This document shows, in pieces, positions 12,401 through 23,000 of a stretch of 64,000 nucleotides of DNA (position 1 is its first letter; each line of letters begins with the position of its first letter). Source of the stretch: Petrosia ficiformis. Its lineage: Eukaryota; Porifera; Demospongiae; Haplosclerida; Petrosiidae. Below the pieces are notes generated by a model. It was given only the letters and a program-made list of their open reading frames with translations. It had not been told where the DNA came from and ran no database searches. The translations under genes were made by a program, and so were the position numbers. Location: contig OX345640.1 of the NCBI GenBank assembly GCA_947044365.1, forward strand, positions 1,969,001 to 2,033,000, read 5' to 3'.

Positions 12401-13526
12401 TAGTCTTGCTCCCCCACCCTTTAATGTTAACTGAAAAACAATACTGATTGAACATTGTTAACCAAATGTCATGTACCACGGATGTACTCCCCACCCTTAA
12501 TATTCATCCCTGGGGGAAACACTGCTAGTAATAAATACAGTGATGAAACAGACAGGTATGCCACAAGTAAAATAGAATCAAGAATTTAAAACTATGTATT
12601 TGAAATGAGTTCAACTCAATTTAATTAACCTTTCTTATTGAATGGTTTTCGGTATCTGCTACATACAAACATTCCTCGTAATACGACATGCCCTGGGGGG
12701 TATTAAACTCCGCCTCCTCCTCCACACCATCCTTCAAACCAGGTTTACCAGATCCAAATGTATGCACCACTAACCCAGTATCTCTATCGACAACAAGTAT
12801 ACGGTGATTGGATGAGTCGGATATATACAGTTGTTTCTTTAGTGGATTATAGATTATTTTCCCTGGAAAGTAAAGTCCCCATATAGCTGATTTATGTTTC
12901 TCCATAGCAATTCCAATCGTATCAATATTTAATTGATTCTTCTCCTTATAGAACGACACACAGGTCTCGACGACAAGACTTAGTTCCTGCGTATGACCCT
13001 CTCCGATTATATAATATAAAAGTTTTTGATCAGGTCCAATCAATACCAACGTTGGCCAGCATGAAACATTCAATCTGTCCCAGAGTTCAATATTAGCATC
13101 ATTGACAACTGGATGAGTTATATTATACCTGAGTATCGCATTTAAGATATTTTCCGACCCTTTTTCGTTTGGAAATTTCGAAGAATGTACACCAATTACT
13201 ACAACCCCACTGTCACAGAATTTTTCTTCTAGATCATGAAGATCTGGTAGTATGTGCATACAGTTGATACAACAGTAAGTGAAAAAATCCAAGATGACTA
13301 TCTTTCCTCGCAAATGATCAGAAAACTTCAGACCCATTTGATCTGATATGTTGAACCAGTAAAGATGTTGAGGGAATTCTGCGTCTATTAAATATCGTTT
13401 ATCACTCTCAACTTCACTTAAATGATTCCTAATTGCTTGAGTTTTTGCTGCTACCTCTCTCTCACTTCTCAGTATTTCACTGACAGCAGTGATTGTCTTT
13501 TGAAGATAAGGATCTCCCAACGCCAT
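1103..13526 (-). CDS. NHLRC2: NHL repeat-containing protein 2 (nine joined exons, 3' end missing)
   Basis: Minus-strand gene. Exons in transcript order: 13526-12630, 10887-10755, 10028-9935, 8982-8864, 8668-8562, 8507-8385, 7439-7233, 1815-1599, 1218-1103. All junctions are GT-AG and phases agree throughout, giving 671 residues without a stop; vertebrate NHLRC2 is about 725. Residues 45-190 form a thioredoxin-like domain with C85-C86-I-N-C89 in place of the usual CGPC and a cis-proline in SCWPTL (158). Residues from about 205 form NHL blades with the signatures [39 protein letters not shown] and [10 protein letters not shown]. The C-terminal beta domain follows. In vertebrates this is a cytosolic protein essential for development; its enzymatic activity is not settled. 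The last ~25 residues and possibly one small exon near 1.3-1.6 kb are not found. The exon 8 end could also be 1620, which is in the same phase. Confidence 0.93.
1308..1528. repeat. Microsatellite (TACA/GTAC)n in NHLRC2 intron 8
   Basis: About 220 bp of 4-bp repeats switching from TACA to GTAC and back. Open in several frames only because of its periodicity. Confidence 0.95.
1599..1815 (-). CDS. NHLRC2: NHLRC2 exon 8: C-terminal beta domain
   Basis: Acceptor TCTTATAG at 1816. Starts [20 protein letters not shown] and includes [20 protein letters not shown]. This corresponds to the family's region after the propeller (SPVTACAG-type segment). The 5.4-kb intron before it is the longest in the gene. 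Donor at 1598 (GTGAGA) or alternatively 1619 (GTATGT). The longer form keeps the conserved Trp (SMWQVIP), so I prefer it. Confidence 0.75.
2262..2334 (-). repeat. tRNA-derived SINE remnant (tRNA-like head)
   Basis: On the minus strand it begins GGCTCTAGTAGCTCAGATGA and continues TAGAGCATCTGACC, close to a tRNA acceptor stem, D-arm and A box. The B box is degenerate (TCTCGATCTC), so it is unlikely to be a functional tRNA. Confidence 0.5.
3138..3380 (+). repeat. Hairpin-containing repeat, second copy
   Basis: Stem 3138-3152 and 3167-3181. The downstream part (TTTCATCTTGAGTTTGGAC...) matches the complement of about 690-760. Confidence 0.6.
3485..3650. repeat. Long hairpin element, ~75-bp arms
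   Basis: The left arm (TATAGTACACTTACAG ... GATGTGATATAGCC) pairs with the right arm (GGCTATATCACATCC ... CTGTAAGTGTACTATA). The loop is CTCGCAGGCTCG. Two long (TA)n tracts flank it. Confidence 0.75.
4135..5180. repeat. 44-bp minisatellite, ~14 copies, then a degenerate tail
   Basis: The unit contains TTAGGCTTAGTATCTGAGCA and ACATAGGGCTAGGCTTACA. Copies to about 4752 are near-identical with a few C/G and C/T variants. From 4760 to 5180 the same words (TAGGCTTAG, TTTGACCACAAAT) persist in diverged form, like an older edge of the array. Confidence 0.93.
7233..7439 (-). CDS. NHLRC2: NHLRC2 exon 7: NHL blade 6
   Basis: 69 codons in phase 0, from [20 protein letters not shown] through [20 protein letters not shown] to [18 protein letters not shown], ending at CAG|GTATGT. 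The EPGGLC and [10 protein letters not shown] signatures place it as the last propeller blade. Confidence 0.93.
7691..8225. repeat. 89-bp minisatellite, 6 copies, in NHLRC2 intron 6
   Basis: The unit carries CAATGGCAGATCAAAACAAT and AGGTCCACTGACCCAGGTAT. Copies differ at only a few positions. Confidence 0.93.
8385..8507 (-). CDS. NHLRC2: NHLRC2 exon 6: NHL blade 5
   Basis: 41 codons in phase 0: [41 protein letters not shown]. Acceptor TTTAATTAG, donor CATAAG|GTAGTC. Confidence 0.92.
8562..8668 (-). CDS. NHLRC2: NHLRC2 exon 5: NHL blade 4, second half
   Basis: Acceptor CTTTCTCAG, donor CAATG|GTAAGC. Encodes [20 protein letters not shown] then [16 protein letters not shown], matching the family's FVADSESSTVR segment. 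The downstream intron is only 54 bp (8508-8561). Confidence 0.92.
8864..8982 (-). CDS. NHLRC2: NHLRC2 exon 4: NHL blade 4, first half
   Basis: The acceptor must be CTATACAG at 8983; the nearer ATATTCAG gives an immediate stop. Encodes [35 protein letters not shown] and LALDN. It ends at AATA|GTGAGC. Confidence 0.9.
9030..9380. mobile_element. MITE-like element, first of a tandem pair
   Basis: Starts ATCCCTATGATAGCTTTCC and ends with a weak complement (AAAGGGATAC). The interior resembles the neighbour at 9390-9760 and the copy at 32185-32589. It lies in NHLRC2 intron 3. Confidence 0.55.
9390..9760. mobile_element. MITE with TIR ATCCCTATGATTGCTTT
   Basis: The left end ATCCCTATGATTGCTTT is complemented at the right end (AAAGCAGTCATAGGGAT). 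A homologous copy lies in opposite orientation at 32185-32589, covering the same interior including the segment with GCCATGATTACTGAATGCTG. Non-coding, so non-autonomous. Confidence 0.7.
9935..10028 (-). CDS. NHLRC2: NHLRC2 exon 3: NHL blade 3, second half
   Basis: Acceptor TTTTAACAG, donor GGAAG|GTATGA. Encodes [20 protein letters not shown] then [11 protein letters not shown]. The MAGxHQIW signature is characteristic of NHLRC2. Phase 1 in, phase 2 out, matching both neighbours. Confidence 0.9.
10755..10887 (-). CDS. NHLRC2: NHLRC2 exon 2: NHL blade 3, first half
   Basis: Follows a TTTGTATTCAG acceptor. It reads [20 protein letters not shown], then [13 protein letters not shown], and ends with one spare nucleotide at CAG|GTAAAC. 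The SSPWDV motif is the family's blade signature and fixes the frame. A longer ORF in another frame of the same stretch is a shadow. Confidence 0.88.
11148..11622. repeat. 41-bp minisatellite, ~11 copies, NHLRC2 intron 1
   Basis: The unit contains TCTAATACATTACGAATGCC and ACTATACTATTGTCAGTACTG. Interior copies have GCC and edge copies GTC at one position. Confidence 0.95.
11628..12290. repeat. 38-bp minisatellite, ~17 copies, NHLRC2 intron 1
   Basis: The unit is AGCATGGTCTGTCTACAAAT plus GCTACTATACTTACAGGK. Copies alternate between GGG and GGT at the junction. On the transcribed (minus) strand each unit contains CTGTAAGTATAG, a near-perfect 5' splice-site match. Confidence 0.95.
12356..12524. 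mobile_element. hAT-type MITE, 169 bp, 8-bp TSD
   Basis: Ends CAGTGTTTCCCCC and GGGGGAAACACTG are inverted repeats. The element is flanked by CTAGTAAT at 12348-12355 and again at 12525-12532. An 8-bp duplication with CAGTG-type ends is typical of hAT elements. No coding capacity. Confidence 0.88.
12630..13526 (-). CDS. NHLRC2: NHLRC2 exon 1: thioredoxin-like domain and first NHL blades
   Basis: 299 codons, phase 0 at the end, starting [10 protein letters not shown] and ending TENHSIRK before GTTAATT. It holds the whole thioredoxin-like domain ([20 protein letters not shown], residues 77-96; [22 protein letters not shown]) and two NHL blades. The ATG at 13526 is the first in-frame start and sits in an ATGG context. 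The following residues match the family's N-terminal helix, so I prefer this start. Confidence 0.95.
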
Positions 13527-15120
13527 TTGTAATTTTGTATTCTAGTTTACTCAGTTGAAGCTAGCACCAGATTCAGCAGCACCAGATTCTTGTGGGAGGA
13601 GTTTAAAACCGCATGTAACATTCCATACATTTTTGATGAGTAGAGTTGTATTTGCTGGTAAGGGAGATAGATGCAAAATATGGTGATAGCTTCAGCAGAG
13701 TTTCTAGTTTCACGTACACATTCGCCACATGGCACATACCCAAGAGGTGTGGCTCAGCATTCAGAGTGGGAGGGGCTGGCTACGCAAGACTAGCTCAGCA
13801 TCAGGTTCATGTATATGTATTTATGTATGACCATGTAAAGGCTGAATGGTACTTATAAACTTTGCAATTAAATATAGGACTTCCTGGAGCAATCTAACAG
13901 TCACCTCAACCTTGCTTACCAATTACTAAAAGCACAGCATCCACAAAGTCTGCAAGCGAGCGCTGTTTTTCATCTATTCTCACAACCTCTCTCTACAATT
14001 GATGACCCAACTAAACAAAGATTACAACTAAACATATCAGAATGCACGAAATTAGTCATATAAGAATGTGTATACCCTGCAGACAGTTTAATGTGTCCAC
14101 AATTCCTGAGTTTTCTTAATAACCGTATATGCAGCCTTGCATATAAAGGATCTTTGCTTGTACCTTTTCTTAATGTTGCTGTAATATATGTTCATGTTCC
14201 CATAATTGTATGGCTAATACTTAAACTAAAAGACTCAATAAACCTGAAAGAAAAATTCTAAATGTCTACACACTAGTGCTTCAAAATATCATTTGTGCTC
14301 TCCTTGACCTCATCAGTCACACCCTTGGCATGGAATATATATGTGTTTTTTTATTGTTATTATTATTGTTGTTATTATTTTGTTTTTTTTTATAGGTATA
14401 TTCTTAGTGATAGACCTTTTGACAATCTCAGATGCATTTCAAGTTAGTCTTCAATTGGTAAGTAACTAAATTAACTAACACGATTCCAAGAAGTGTTTTA
14501 TAACTGTGAATATTCAGTTCATTTTTTTGAATGACTAATTACATAAAATGAATGCACTCACAGTGCAGGACCCTCGCCACAAGTGTGTTTTGAGAAACAA
14601 CTTGAGATGTAATGTTTAAAATTATAACCATAATGGTAATAAGTTATTATACAATTGCTAATTGGTAATTATCTTGCACTCCAAGCATTGCTTTTAGTTA
14701 GCACAAGTACAGAACATTGGTTACCATGATATATGTGACCATGGATGCAGAAATCAGTCATTTGGCAAATAATAATTTGTCAAATGCTTATATTTAAATG
14801 CTCGTCAGCCTTTTTGCACAGGAAACTACTTGAATTAGTAAACTAGGTGGAGCAATAGTTGCTCTTCCTGGACACCAAAGGTAGTTGGCTACCTGTACAA
14901 AATGGCTGAATAATGAGCATTCAAAATAAGTGTTTGACAAAACCATTATTTGCCAAATGACTGATTTTAGCATCCACGGTCATATAAGCTTCGATCTATG
15001 TATTGAAGAGTTTGTAACAACAATAAATAAATTATATAAATTAATAGATCTGTAACAAACTAGCTTGTTAGAGAATACAGTTGTACTCCCTATGTAGAGA
15101 CACACCCTCCCCCCTGAATG
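13527..15120. other. Region upstream of NHLRC2; no intact gene
   Basis: The NHLRC2 promoter and 5'UTR should lie just above 13526, but I see no clear TATA box. 14230-14520 is a dispersed copy of a block also present at 29360-29660 and 61830-62180 (opposite strand), listed separately. The rest shows no convincing ORF. Confidence 0.5.
14396..14459 (+). pseudogene. Signal-peptide-like exon fragment (copy 1)
   Basis: Flanked by a polypyrimidine-TATAG acceptor and a GTAAGT donor. Reads IFLVIDLLTISDAFQVSLQL, a hydrophobic stretch followed by a polar end, like the tail of a signal peptide. Two more copies lie on the minus strand at 29371-29434 and about 61895-61950. No downstream exon is recognised here. 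Confidence 0.3.
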
Positions 15121-15127
15121 GCCACAG

Positions 15128-15427
15128 CTAGAACATCATTCCATCATAAAATTCGTAATGAAAATTGATTAGCCCCACCCTTAATGAAACATTAATTATA
15201 AAAAATGTTTTAAGAGTATCTAACTGTGAGAACACAGACTGTCTAATTTTATTCACAAAAAATTCCATATAAGGGATTTTACTTGGGTAGTGCTGGCTGT
15301 CGAAAAGGTAATACACTTCCCCCATCATACACGCCTGTACAATAGTATTATCACAGGTACCTAAACTGTAATAGAAAGTCTGTGGATGCTCCTCATGGCT
15401 TTGCAGCACATAAGTTCCTTGGACCAA
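15128..15427 (-). CDS. Coding-like ORF of unknown family, possibly a decayed exon
   Basis: 99 residues, MVQGTYVLQSHEEHPQTFYY ... QACMMGEVYYLFDSQHYPSK ... SVFSQLDTLKTFF. Composition is protein-like rather than that of an AT-rich random ORF. The 5' part overlaps a 63-64-bp tandem triplication (15377-15566), so the reading frame upstream is uncertain. No family recognised. A transposon or gene remnant is as likely as a live exon. Confidence 0.35.
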   Translation of the reverse strand: MVQGTYVLQSHEEHPQTFYYSLGTCDNTIVQACMMGEVYYLFDSQHYPSKIPYMEFFVNKIRQSVFSQLDTLKTFFIINVSLRVGLINFHYEFYDGMMF

Positions 15428-15566
15428 GTGGTTGTCCTAAAGTCTGTGGATGCTCCTCATGGCTTTGCAGCACATACGTTCCTTGGACCAAGTAGTTGTC
15501 CTAAAGTCTATGGATGCTCCTCATGGCTTTGCAGCTCATAAGTTCCTTGACCAAGTAGTTGTCCTG
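15377..15566. repeat. 63-64-bp tandem triplication
   Basis: Three copies of a unit carrying GTGGATGCTCCTCATGGCTT and GCAGCACATAAGTTCCTTGG. It overlaps the start of the coding-like minus-strand ORF and would duplicate about 21 residues. Confidence 0.92.
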
Positions 15567-16374
15567 TTACGTACATGTATGTGAATTGTGAAGACTATTC
15601 AGTCTATAATGATGAGTACTCTGTATCTAATCATTTAGGTATCAAAACCATATAAACAATCTCCAATCTACTAAACACAAATACTTTTATACAAGCAGCA
15701 CAGTATACTATAATTTGTTAAGTAAAGTTCATCTCTTTTATGTACATGATTTTATTCCCTATCAATAATCGTTGAAGTTTGACTAAAACTTTAAAAAATA
15801 ATTATGGTGAATTACAAAAATCAATTATTATAATTAACAGTTTTTAACACGATAATCAATAATAATTATGAGTAAAATAGTATAATAACTCTTTATGTTC
15901 AATTTAAAACATTCCATAGCCTCCAATGAATTTGTCCATAATCTAATTCAGAAAATACAGAAAGCATGCATACTTTAATTAATGAACCACATGTATAATT
16001 TAATTAAATATGGTGTAACTTAGCAAGATGATGGCACCATCACGAGACAGCTGATTACTGGAGAGATTGATAAACATTATCATATATGCAATGTGTAGAA
16101 TTACACAGTGCGTACAATTACGTGTGACAATTACACACTGCTGATTTATCCTCCTTGAGTGACCAAGAAAAGTTGAAAATCCTCTTATGCTCTTCAGATC
16201 CTGTATTTATGTGTCATTCATTCTAAATAATTTGTCGCATGTATATATATATGCATAATTATGCATAATTATGTTTTATATGGATATAATATTTTTCTGT
16301 AGTGTTTTGTGAATAAACATACATGAGGTACATGTAATACTCAATTAATATTAGACTTAGTATGTTTTATCTAA

Positions 16375-16715
16375 TGATAATTATAACACCCCTTTCCTTT
16401 TAGTAAGGCATTGGTACTTATTTGTCACACATAGTTACATATATACATAGTTACATACATACATACATACATACATACATCTAAAACTTTAGTTAGCATA
16501 GGGGTAGGAAGCCGGGGTGCTACGTGTGCTGCAACATCCCTAATTTGTCTTATACATGATGACCCAAAACTATACCAGAGTGCCAAAAATTCAATCTCAG
16601 AGCACCTCTTTCCAAACATTTTCCCAAGGGTGGACCCCTGGACCCCCTGCTTATTGTGTTTTGTTACTAATCCTGTGGAGCATCCTTACCTACAAATACC
16701 TTCCTACCCCTATGG
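16375..16715. repeat. Segmental repeat, partner 39985-40365
   Basis: Shares the words GGGGTAGGAAGCCGGGGTGC, ATGATGACCCAAAACTATAC and GGACCCCCTGCTTATTGTGT with 39985-40365. It includes a short TACA tract. No gene recognised. Confidence 0.8.
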
Positions 16716-16754
16716 TTGCTAACTCATGGTAAGATAAGTCAAATATTATTGATT

Positions 16755-17045
16755 AGAAGTTGCAAGTTAAGTATAATTTATCATTGTTGTAGTAACTAAA
16801 GACAATATGACTATTATACATAGAGACAATTATAAATGTAACTATTATAATTATAGAGACAGAACAACGTCTGTAATTATTATTATGTTTATTATTCTAT
16901 GTTGTATATCAATCAATATGTCTCAAGTTCTTTGTTGTGTATGAGTCAATATGTCTCCCAAGTGTTACCTATATAAGCTGGTTAATGTTTCAGTTCAACA
17001 GTTCTGTTAAAAAGCTATTATAAGAATCATTTTCAAAGTTACAAC
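16755..17045 (+). promoter_or_regulatory. Type-D promoter repeat, copy 1 (runs into TATG satellite)
   Basis: ~290-bp repeat with TATATAAG at 16970-16977, followed by CTGGTTAATGTTTCAGTTCA and a short A-rich leader. Other copies: 26440-26740, 43590-43911, 49845-50130, 58870-59170. Here homology stops exactly where (TATG)n begins. Confidence 0.65.
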
Positions 17046-17046
17046 A

Positions 17047-20000
17047 TGTATGTATGTATGTATGTATGTATGTATGTATGTATGTATGTATGTATGTATG
17101 TATGTATGTATGTATGTATGTATGTATGTATGTATGTATGTATGTATGTATGTATGTATGTATGTATGTATGTATGTATGTATGTATGTATGTATGTATG
17201 TATGTATGTATGTATGTATGTATGTATGTATGTATGTATGTATGTATGTATGTATGTATGTATGTATGTATGTATGTATGTATGTATGTATGTATGTATG
17301 TATGTATGTATGTATGTATGTATGTATGTATGTATGTATGTATGTATGTATGTATGTATGTATGTATGTATGTATGTATGTATGTATGTATGTATGTATG
17401 TATGTATGTATGTATGTATGTATGTATGTATGTATGTATGTATGTATGTATGTATGTATGTATGTATGTATGTATGTATGTATGTATGTATGTATGTATG
17501 TATGTATGTATGTATGTATGTATGTATGTATGTATGTATGTATGTATGTATGTATGTATGTATGTATGTATGTATGTATGTATGTATGTATGTATGTATG
17601 TATGTATGTATGTATGTATGTATGTATGTATGTATGTATGTATGTATGTATGTATGTATGTATGTATGTATGTATGTATGTATGTATGTATGTATGTATG
17701 TATGTATGTATGTATGTATGTATGTATGTATGTATGTATGTATGTATGTATGTATGTATGTATGTATGTATGTATGTATGTATGTATGTATGTATGTATG
17801 TATGTATGTATGTATGTATGTATGTATGTATGTATGTATGTATGTATGTATGTATGTATGTATGTATGTATGTATGTATGTATGTATGTATGTATGTATG
17901 TATGTATGTATGTATGTATGTATGTATGTATGTATGTATGTATGTATGTATGTATGTATGTATGTATGTATGTATGTATGTATGTATGTATGTATGTATG
18001 TATGTATGTATGTATGTATGTATGTATGTATGTATGTATGTATGTATGTATGTATGTATGTATGTATGTATGTATGTATGTATGTATGTATGTATGTATG
18101 TATGTATGTATGTATGTATGTATGTATGTATGTATGTATGTATATGTACTCAGGCAGCAATTGTGACTTATCAGGTATGTATGTATGTATGTATGTATGT
18201 ATATGTACTCAGGCAGCAATTGTGACTTATCAGGTATGTATGTATATGTATGTATGTATGTATATGTACTCAGGCAGCAATTGTGACTTATCAGGTATGT
18301 ATGTATGTATGTATGTATGTATGTATATGTACTCAGGCAGCAATTGTGACTTATCAGGTATGTATGTATGTATGTATGTATGTATATGTACTCAGGCAGC
18401 AATTGTGACTTATCAGGTATGTATGTATGTATGTATGTATGTATATGTACTCAGGCAGCAATTGTGACTTATCAGGTATGTATGTATGTATGTATGTATG
18501 TATATGTACTCAGGCAGCAATTGTGACTTATCAGGTATGTATGTATGTATGTATGTATGTATATGTACTCAGGCAGCAATTGTGTATGTATGTATGTATG
18601 TATGTATGTATGTATATGTATGTATGTATATGTACTCAGGCAGCAATTGTGACTTATCAGGTATGTATGTATGTATGTATGTATGTATATGTACTCAGGC
18701 AGCAATTGTGACTTATCAGGTATGTATGTATGTATGTATGTATGTATATGTACTCAGGCAGCAATTGTGACTTATCAGGTATGTATGTATGTATGTATGT
18801 ATGTATATGTACTCAGGCAGCAATTGTGACTTATCAGGTATGTATGTATGTATATGTACTCAGGCAGCAATTGTGACTTATCAGGTATGTATGTATGTAT
18901 GTATGTATGTATATGTACTCAGGCAGCAATTGTGACTTATCAGGTATGTATGTATGTATGTATGTATGTATATGTACTCAGGCAGCAATTGTGACTTATC
19001 AGGTATGTATGTATGTATGTATATGTACTCAGGCAGCAATTGTGACTTATCAGGTATGTATGTATGTATGTATGTATGTATGTATGTACTCAGGCAGCAA
19101 TTGTGACTTATCAGGTATGTATGTATGTATGTATGTATGTATGTATGTATGTACTCAGGCAGCAATTGTGACTTATCAGGTATGTATGTATGTATGTATG
19201 TATGTATGTATGTATGTACTCAGGCAGCAATTGTGACTTATCAGGTATGTATGTATGTATGTATGTATGTATGTATGTATGTATGTACTCAGGCAGCAAT
19301 TGTGACTTATCAGGTATGTATGTATGTATGTATGTATGTATGTATGTATGTATGTATGTATGTATGTATGTATGTATGTATGTATGTATGTATGTATGTA
19401 TGTATGTATGTATGTATGTATGTATGTATGTATGTATGTATGTATGTATGTATGTATGTATGTATGTATGTATGTATGTATGTATGTATGTATGTATGTA
19501 TGTATGTATGTATGTATGTATGTATGTATGTATGTATGTATGTATGTATGTATGTATGTATGTATGTATGTATGTATGTATGTATGTATGTATGTATGTA
19601 TGTATGTATGTATGTATGTATGTATGTATGTATGTATGTATGTATGTATGTATGTATGTATGTATGTATGTATGTATGTATGTATGTATGTATGTATGTA
19701 TGTATGTATGTATGTATGTATGTATGTATGTATGTATGTATGTATGTATGTATGTATGTATGTATGTATGTATGTATGTATGTATGTATGTATGTATGTA
19801 TGTATGTATGTATGTATGTATGTATGTATGTATGTATGTATGTATGTATGTATGTATGTATGTATGTATGTATGTATGTATGTATGTATGTATGTATGTA
19901 TGTATGTATGTATGTATGTATGTATGTATGTATGTATGTATGTATGTATGTATGTATGTATGTATGTATGTATGTATGTATGTATGTATGTATGTATGTA

Positions 20001-23000
20001 TGTATGTATGTATGTATGTATGTATGTATGTATGTATGTATGTATGTATGTATGTATGTATGTATGTATGTATGTATGTATGTATGTATGTATGTATGTA
20101 TGTATGTATGTATGTATGTATGTATGTATGTATGTATGTATGTATGTATGTATGTATGTATGTATGTATGTATGTATGTATGTATGTATGTATGTATGTA
20201 TGTATGTATGTATGTATGTATGTATGTATGTATGTATGTATGTATGTATGTATGTATGTATGTATGTATGTATGTATGTATGTATGTATGTATGTATGTA
20301 TGTATGTATGTATGTATGTATGTATGTATGTATGTATGTATGTATGTATGTATGTATGTATGTATGTATGTATGTATGTATGTATGTATGTATGTATGTA
20401 TGTATGTATGTATGTATGTATGTATGTATGTATGTATGTATGTATGTATGTATGTATGTATGTATGTATGTATGTATGTATGTATGTATGTATGTATGTA
20501 TGTATGTATGTATGTATGTATGTATGTATGTATGTATGTATGTATGTATGTATGTATGTATGTATGTATGTATGTATGTATGTATGTATGTATGTATGTA
20601 TGTATGTATGTATGTATGTATGTATGTATGTATGTATGTATGTATGTATGTATGTATGTATGTATGTATGTATGTATGTATGTATGTATGTATGTATGTA
20701 TGTATGTATGTATGTATGTATGTATGTATGTATGTATGTATGTATGTATGTATGTATGTATGTATGTATGTATGTATGTATGTATGTATGTATGTATGTA
20801 TGTATGTATGTATGTATGTATGTATGTATGTATGTATGTATGTATGTATGTATGTATGTATGTATGTATGTATGTATGTATGTATGTATGTATGTATGTA
20901 TGTATGTATGTATGTATGTATGTATGTATGTATGTATGTATGTATGTATGTATGTATGTATGTATGTATGTATGTATGTATGTATGTATGTATGTATGTA
21001 TGTATGTATGTATGTATGTATGTATGTATGTATGTATGTATGTATGTATGTATGTATGTATGTATGTATGTATGTATGTATGTATGTATGTATGTATGTA
21101 TGTATGTATGTATGTATGTATGTATGTATGTATGTATGTATGTATGTATGTATGTATGTATGTATGTATGTATGTATGTATGTATGTATGTATGTATGTA
21201 TGTATGTATGTATGTATGTATGTATGTATGTATGTATGTATGTATGTATGTATGTATGTATGTATGTATGTATGTATATGTACTCAGGCAGCAATTGTGA
21301 CTTATCAGGTATGTATGTATATGTATGTATGTATGTATATGTACTCAGGCAGCAATTGTGACTTATCAGGTATGTATGTATATGTATGTATGTATGTATA
21401 TGTACTCAGGCAGCAATTGTGACTTATCAGGTATGTATGTATGTATGTATGTATGTATGTATATGTACTCAGGCAGCAATTGTGACTTATCAGGTATGTA
21501 TGTATGTATGTATGTATGTATGTATATGTACTCAGGCAGCAATTGTGACTTATCAGGTATGTATGTATGTATGTATGTATGTATATGTACTCAGGCAGCA
21601 ATTGTGACTTATCAGGTATGTATGTATGTATGTATGTATGTATATGTACTCAGGCAGCAATTGTGACTTATCAGGTATGTATGTATGTATGTATGTATGT
21701 ATATGTACTCAGGCAGCAATTGTGACTTATCAGGTATGTATGTATGTATGTATGTATGTATATGTACTCAGGCAGCAATTGTGTATGTATGTATGTATGT
21801 ATGTATGTATGTATATGTATGTATGTATATGTACTCAGGCAGCAATTGTGACTTATCAGGTATGTATGTATGTATGTATGTATGTATATGTACTCAGGCA
21901 GCAATTGTGACTTATCAGGTATGTATGTATGTATGTATGTATGTATATGTACTCAGGCAGCAATTGTGACTTATCAGGTATGTATGTATGTATGTATGTA
22001 TGTATATGTACTCAGGCAGCAATTGTGACTTATCAGGTATGTATGTATGTATGTATATGTACTCAGGCAGCAATTGTGACTTATCAGGTATGTATGTATG
22101 TATGTATGTATGTATGTATGTACTCAGGCAGCAATTGTGACTTATCAGGTATGTATGTATGTATGTATGTATGTATGTATGTACTCAGGCAGCAATTGTG
22201 ACTTATCAGGTATGTATGTATGTATGTATGTATGTATGTATGTATGTACTCAGGCAGCAATTGTGACTTATCAGGTATGTATGTATGTATGTATGTATGT
22301 ATGTATGTATGTATGTACTCAGGCAGCAATTGTGACTTATCAGGTATGTATGTATGTATGTATGTATGTATGTATGTATGTATGTACTCAGGCAGCAATT
22401 GTGACTTATCAGGTATGTATGTATGTATGTATGTATGTATGTATGTATGTATGTATGTACTCAGGCAGCAATTGTGACTTATCAGGTATGTATGTATGTA
22501 TGTATGTATGTATGTATGTATGTATGTATGTACTCAGGCAGCAATTGTGACTTATCAGGTATGTATGTATGTATGTATGTATGTATGTATGTATGTATGT
22601 ATGTACTCAGGCAGCAATTGTGACTTATCAGGTATGTATGTATGTATGTATGTATGTATGTATGTATGTATGTATGTACTCAGGCAGCAATTGTGACTTA
22701 TCAGGTATGTATGTATGTATGTATGTATGTATGTATGTATGTATGTATGTACTCAGGCAGCAATTGTGACTTATCAGGTATGTATGTATGTATGTATGTA
22801 TGTATGTATGTATGTATGTATGTACTCAGGCAGCAATTGTGACTTATCAGGTATGTATGTATGTATGTATGTATGTATGTATGTATGTATGTATGTACTC
22901 AGGCAGCAATTGTGACTTATCAGGTATGTATGTATGTATGTATGTATGTATGTATGTATGTATGTATGTACTCAGGCAGCAATTGTGACTTATCAGGTAT

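Noticed and set aside
17046..21422. Very long ORFs (370-765 residues of MYVC or IHTY repeats)
   Set aside because: Products of (TATG)n, which has no stop codon in several frames on both strands; no start context, homology or exon structure.
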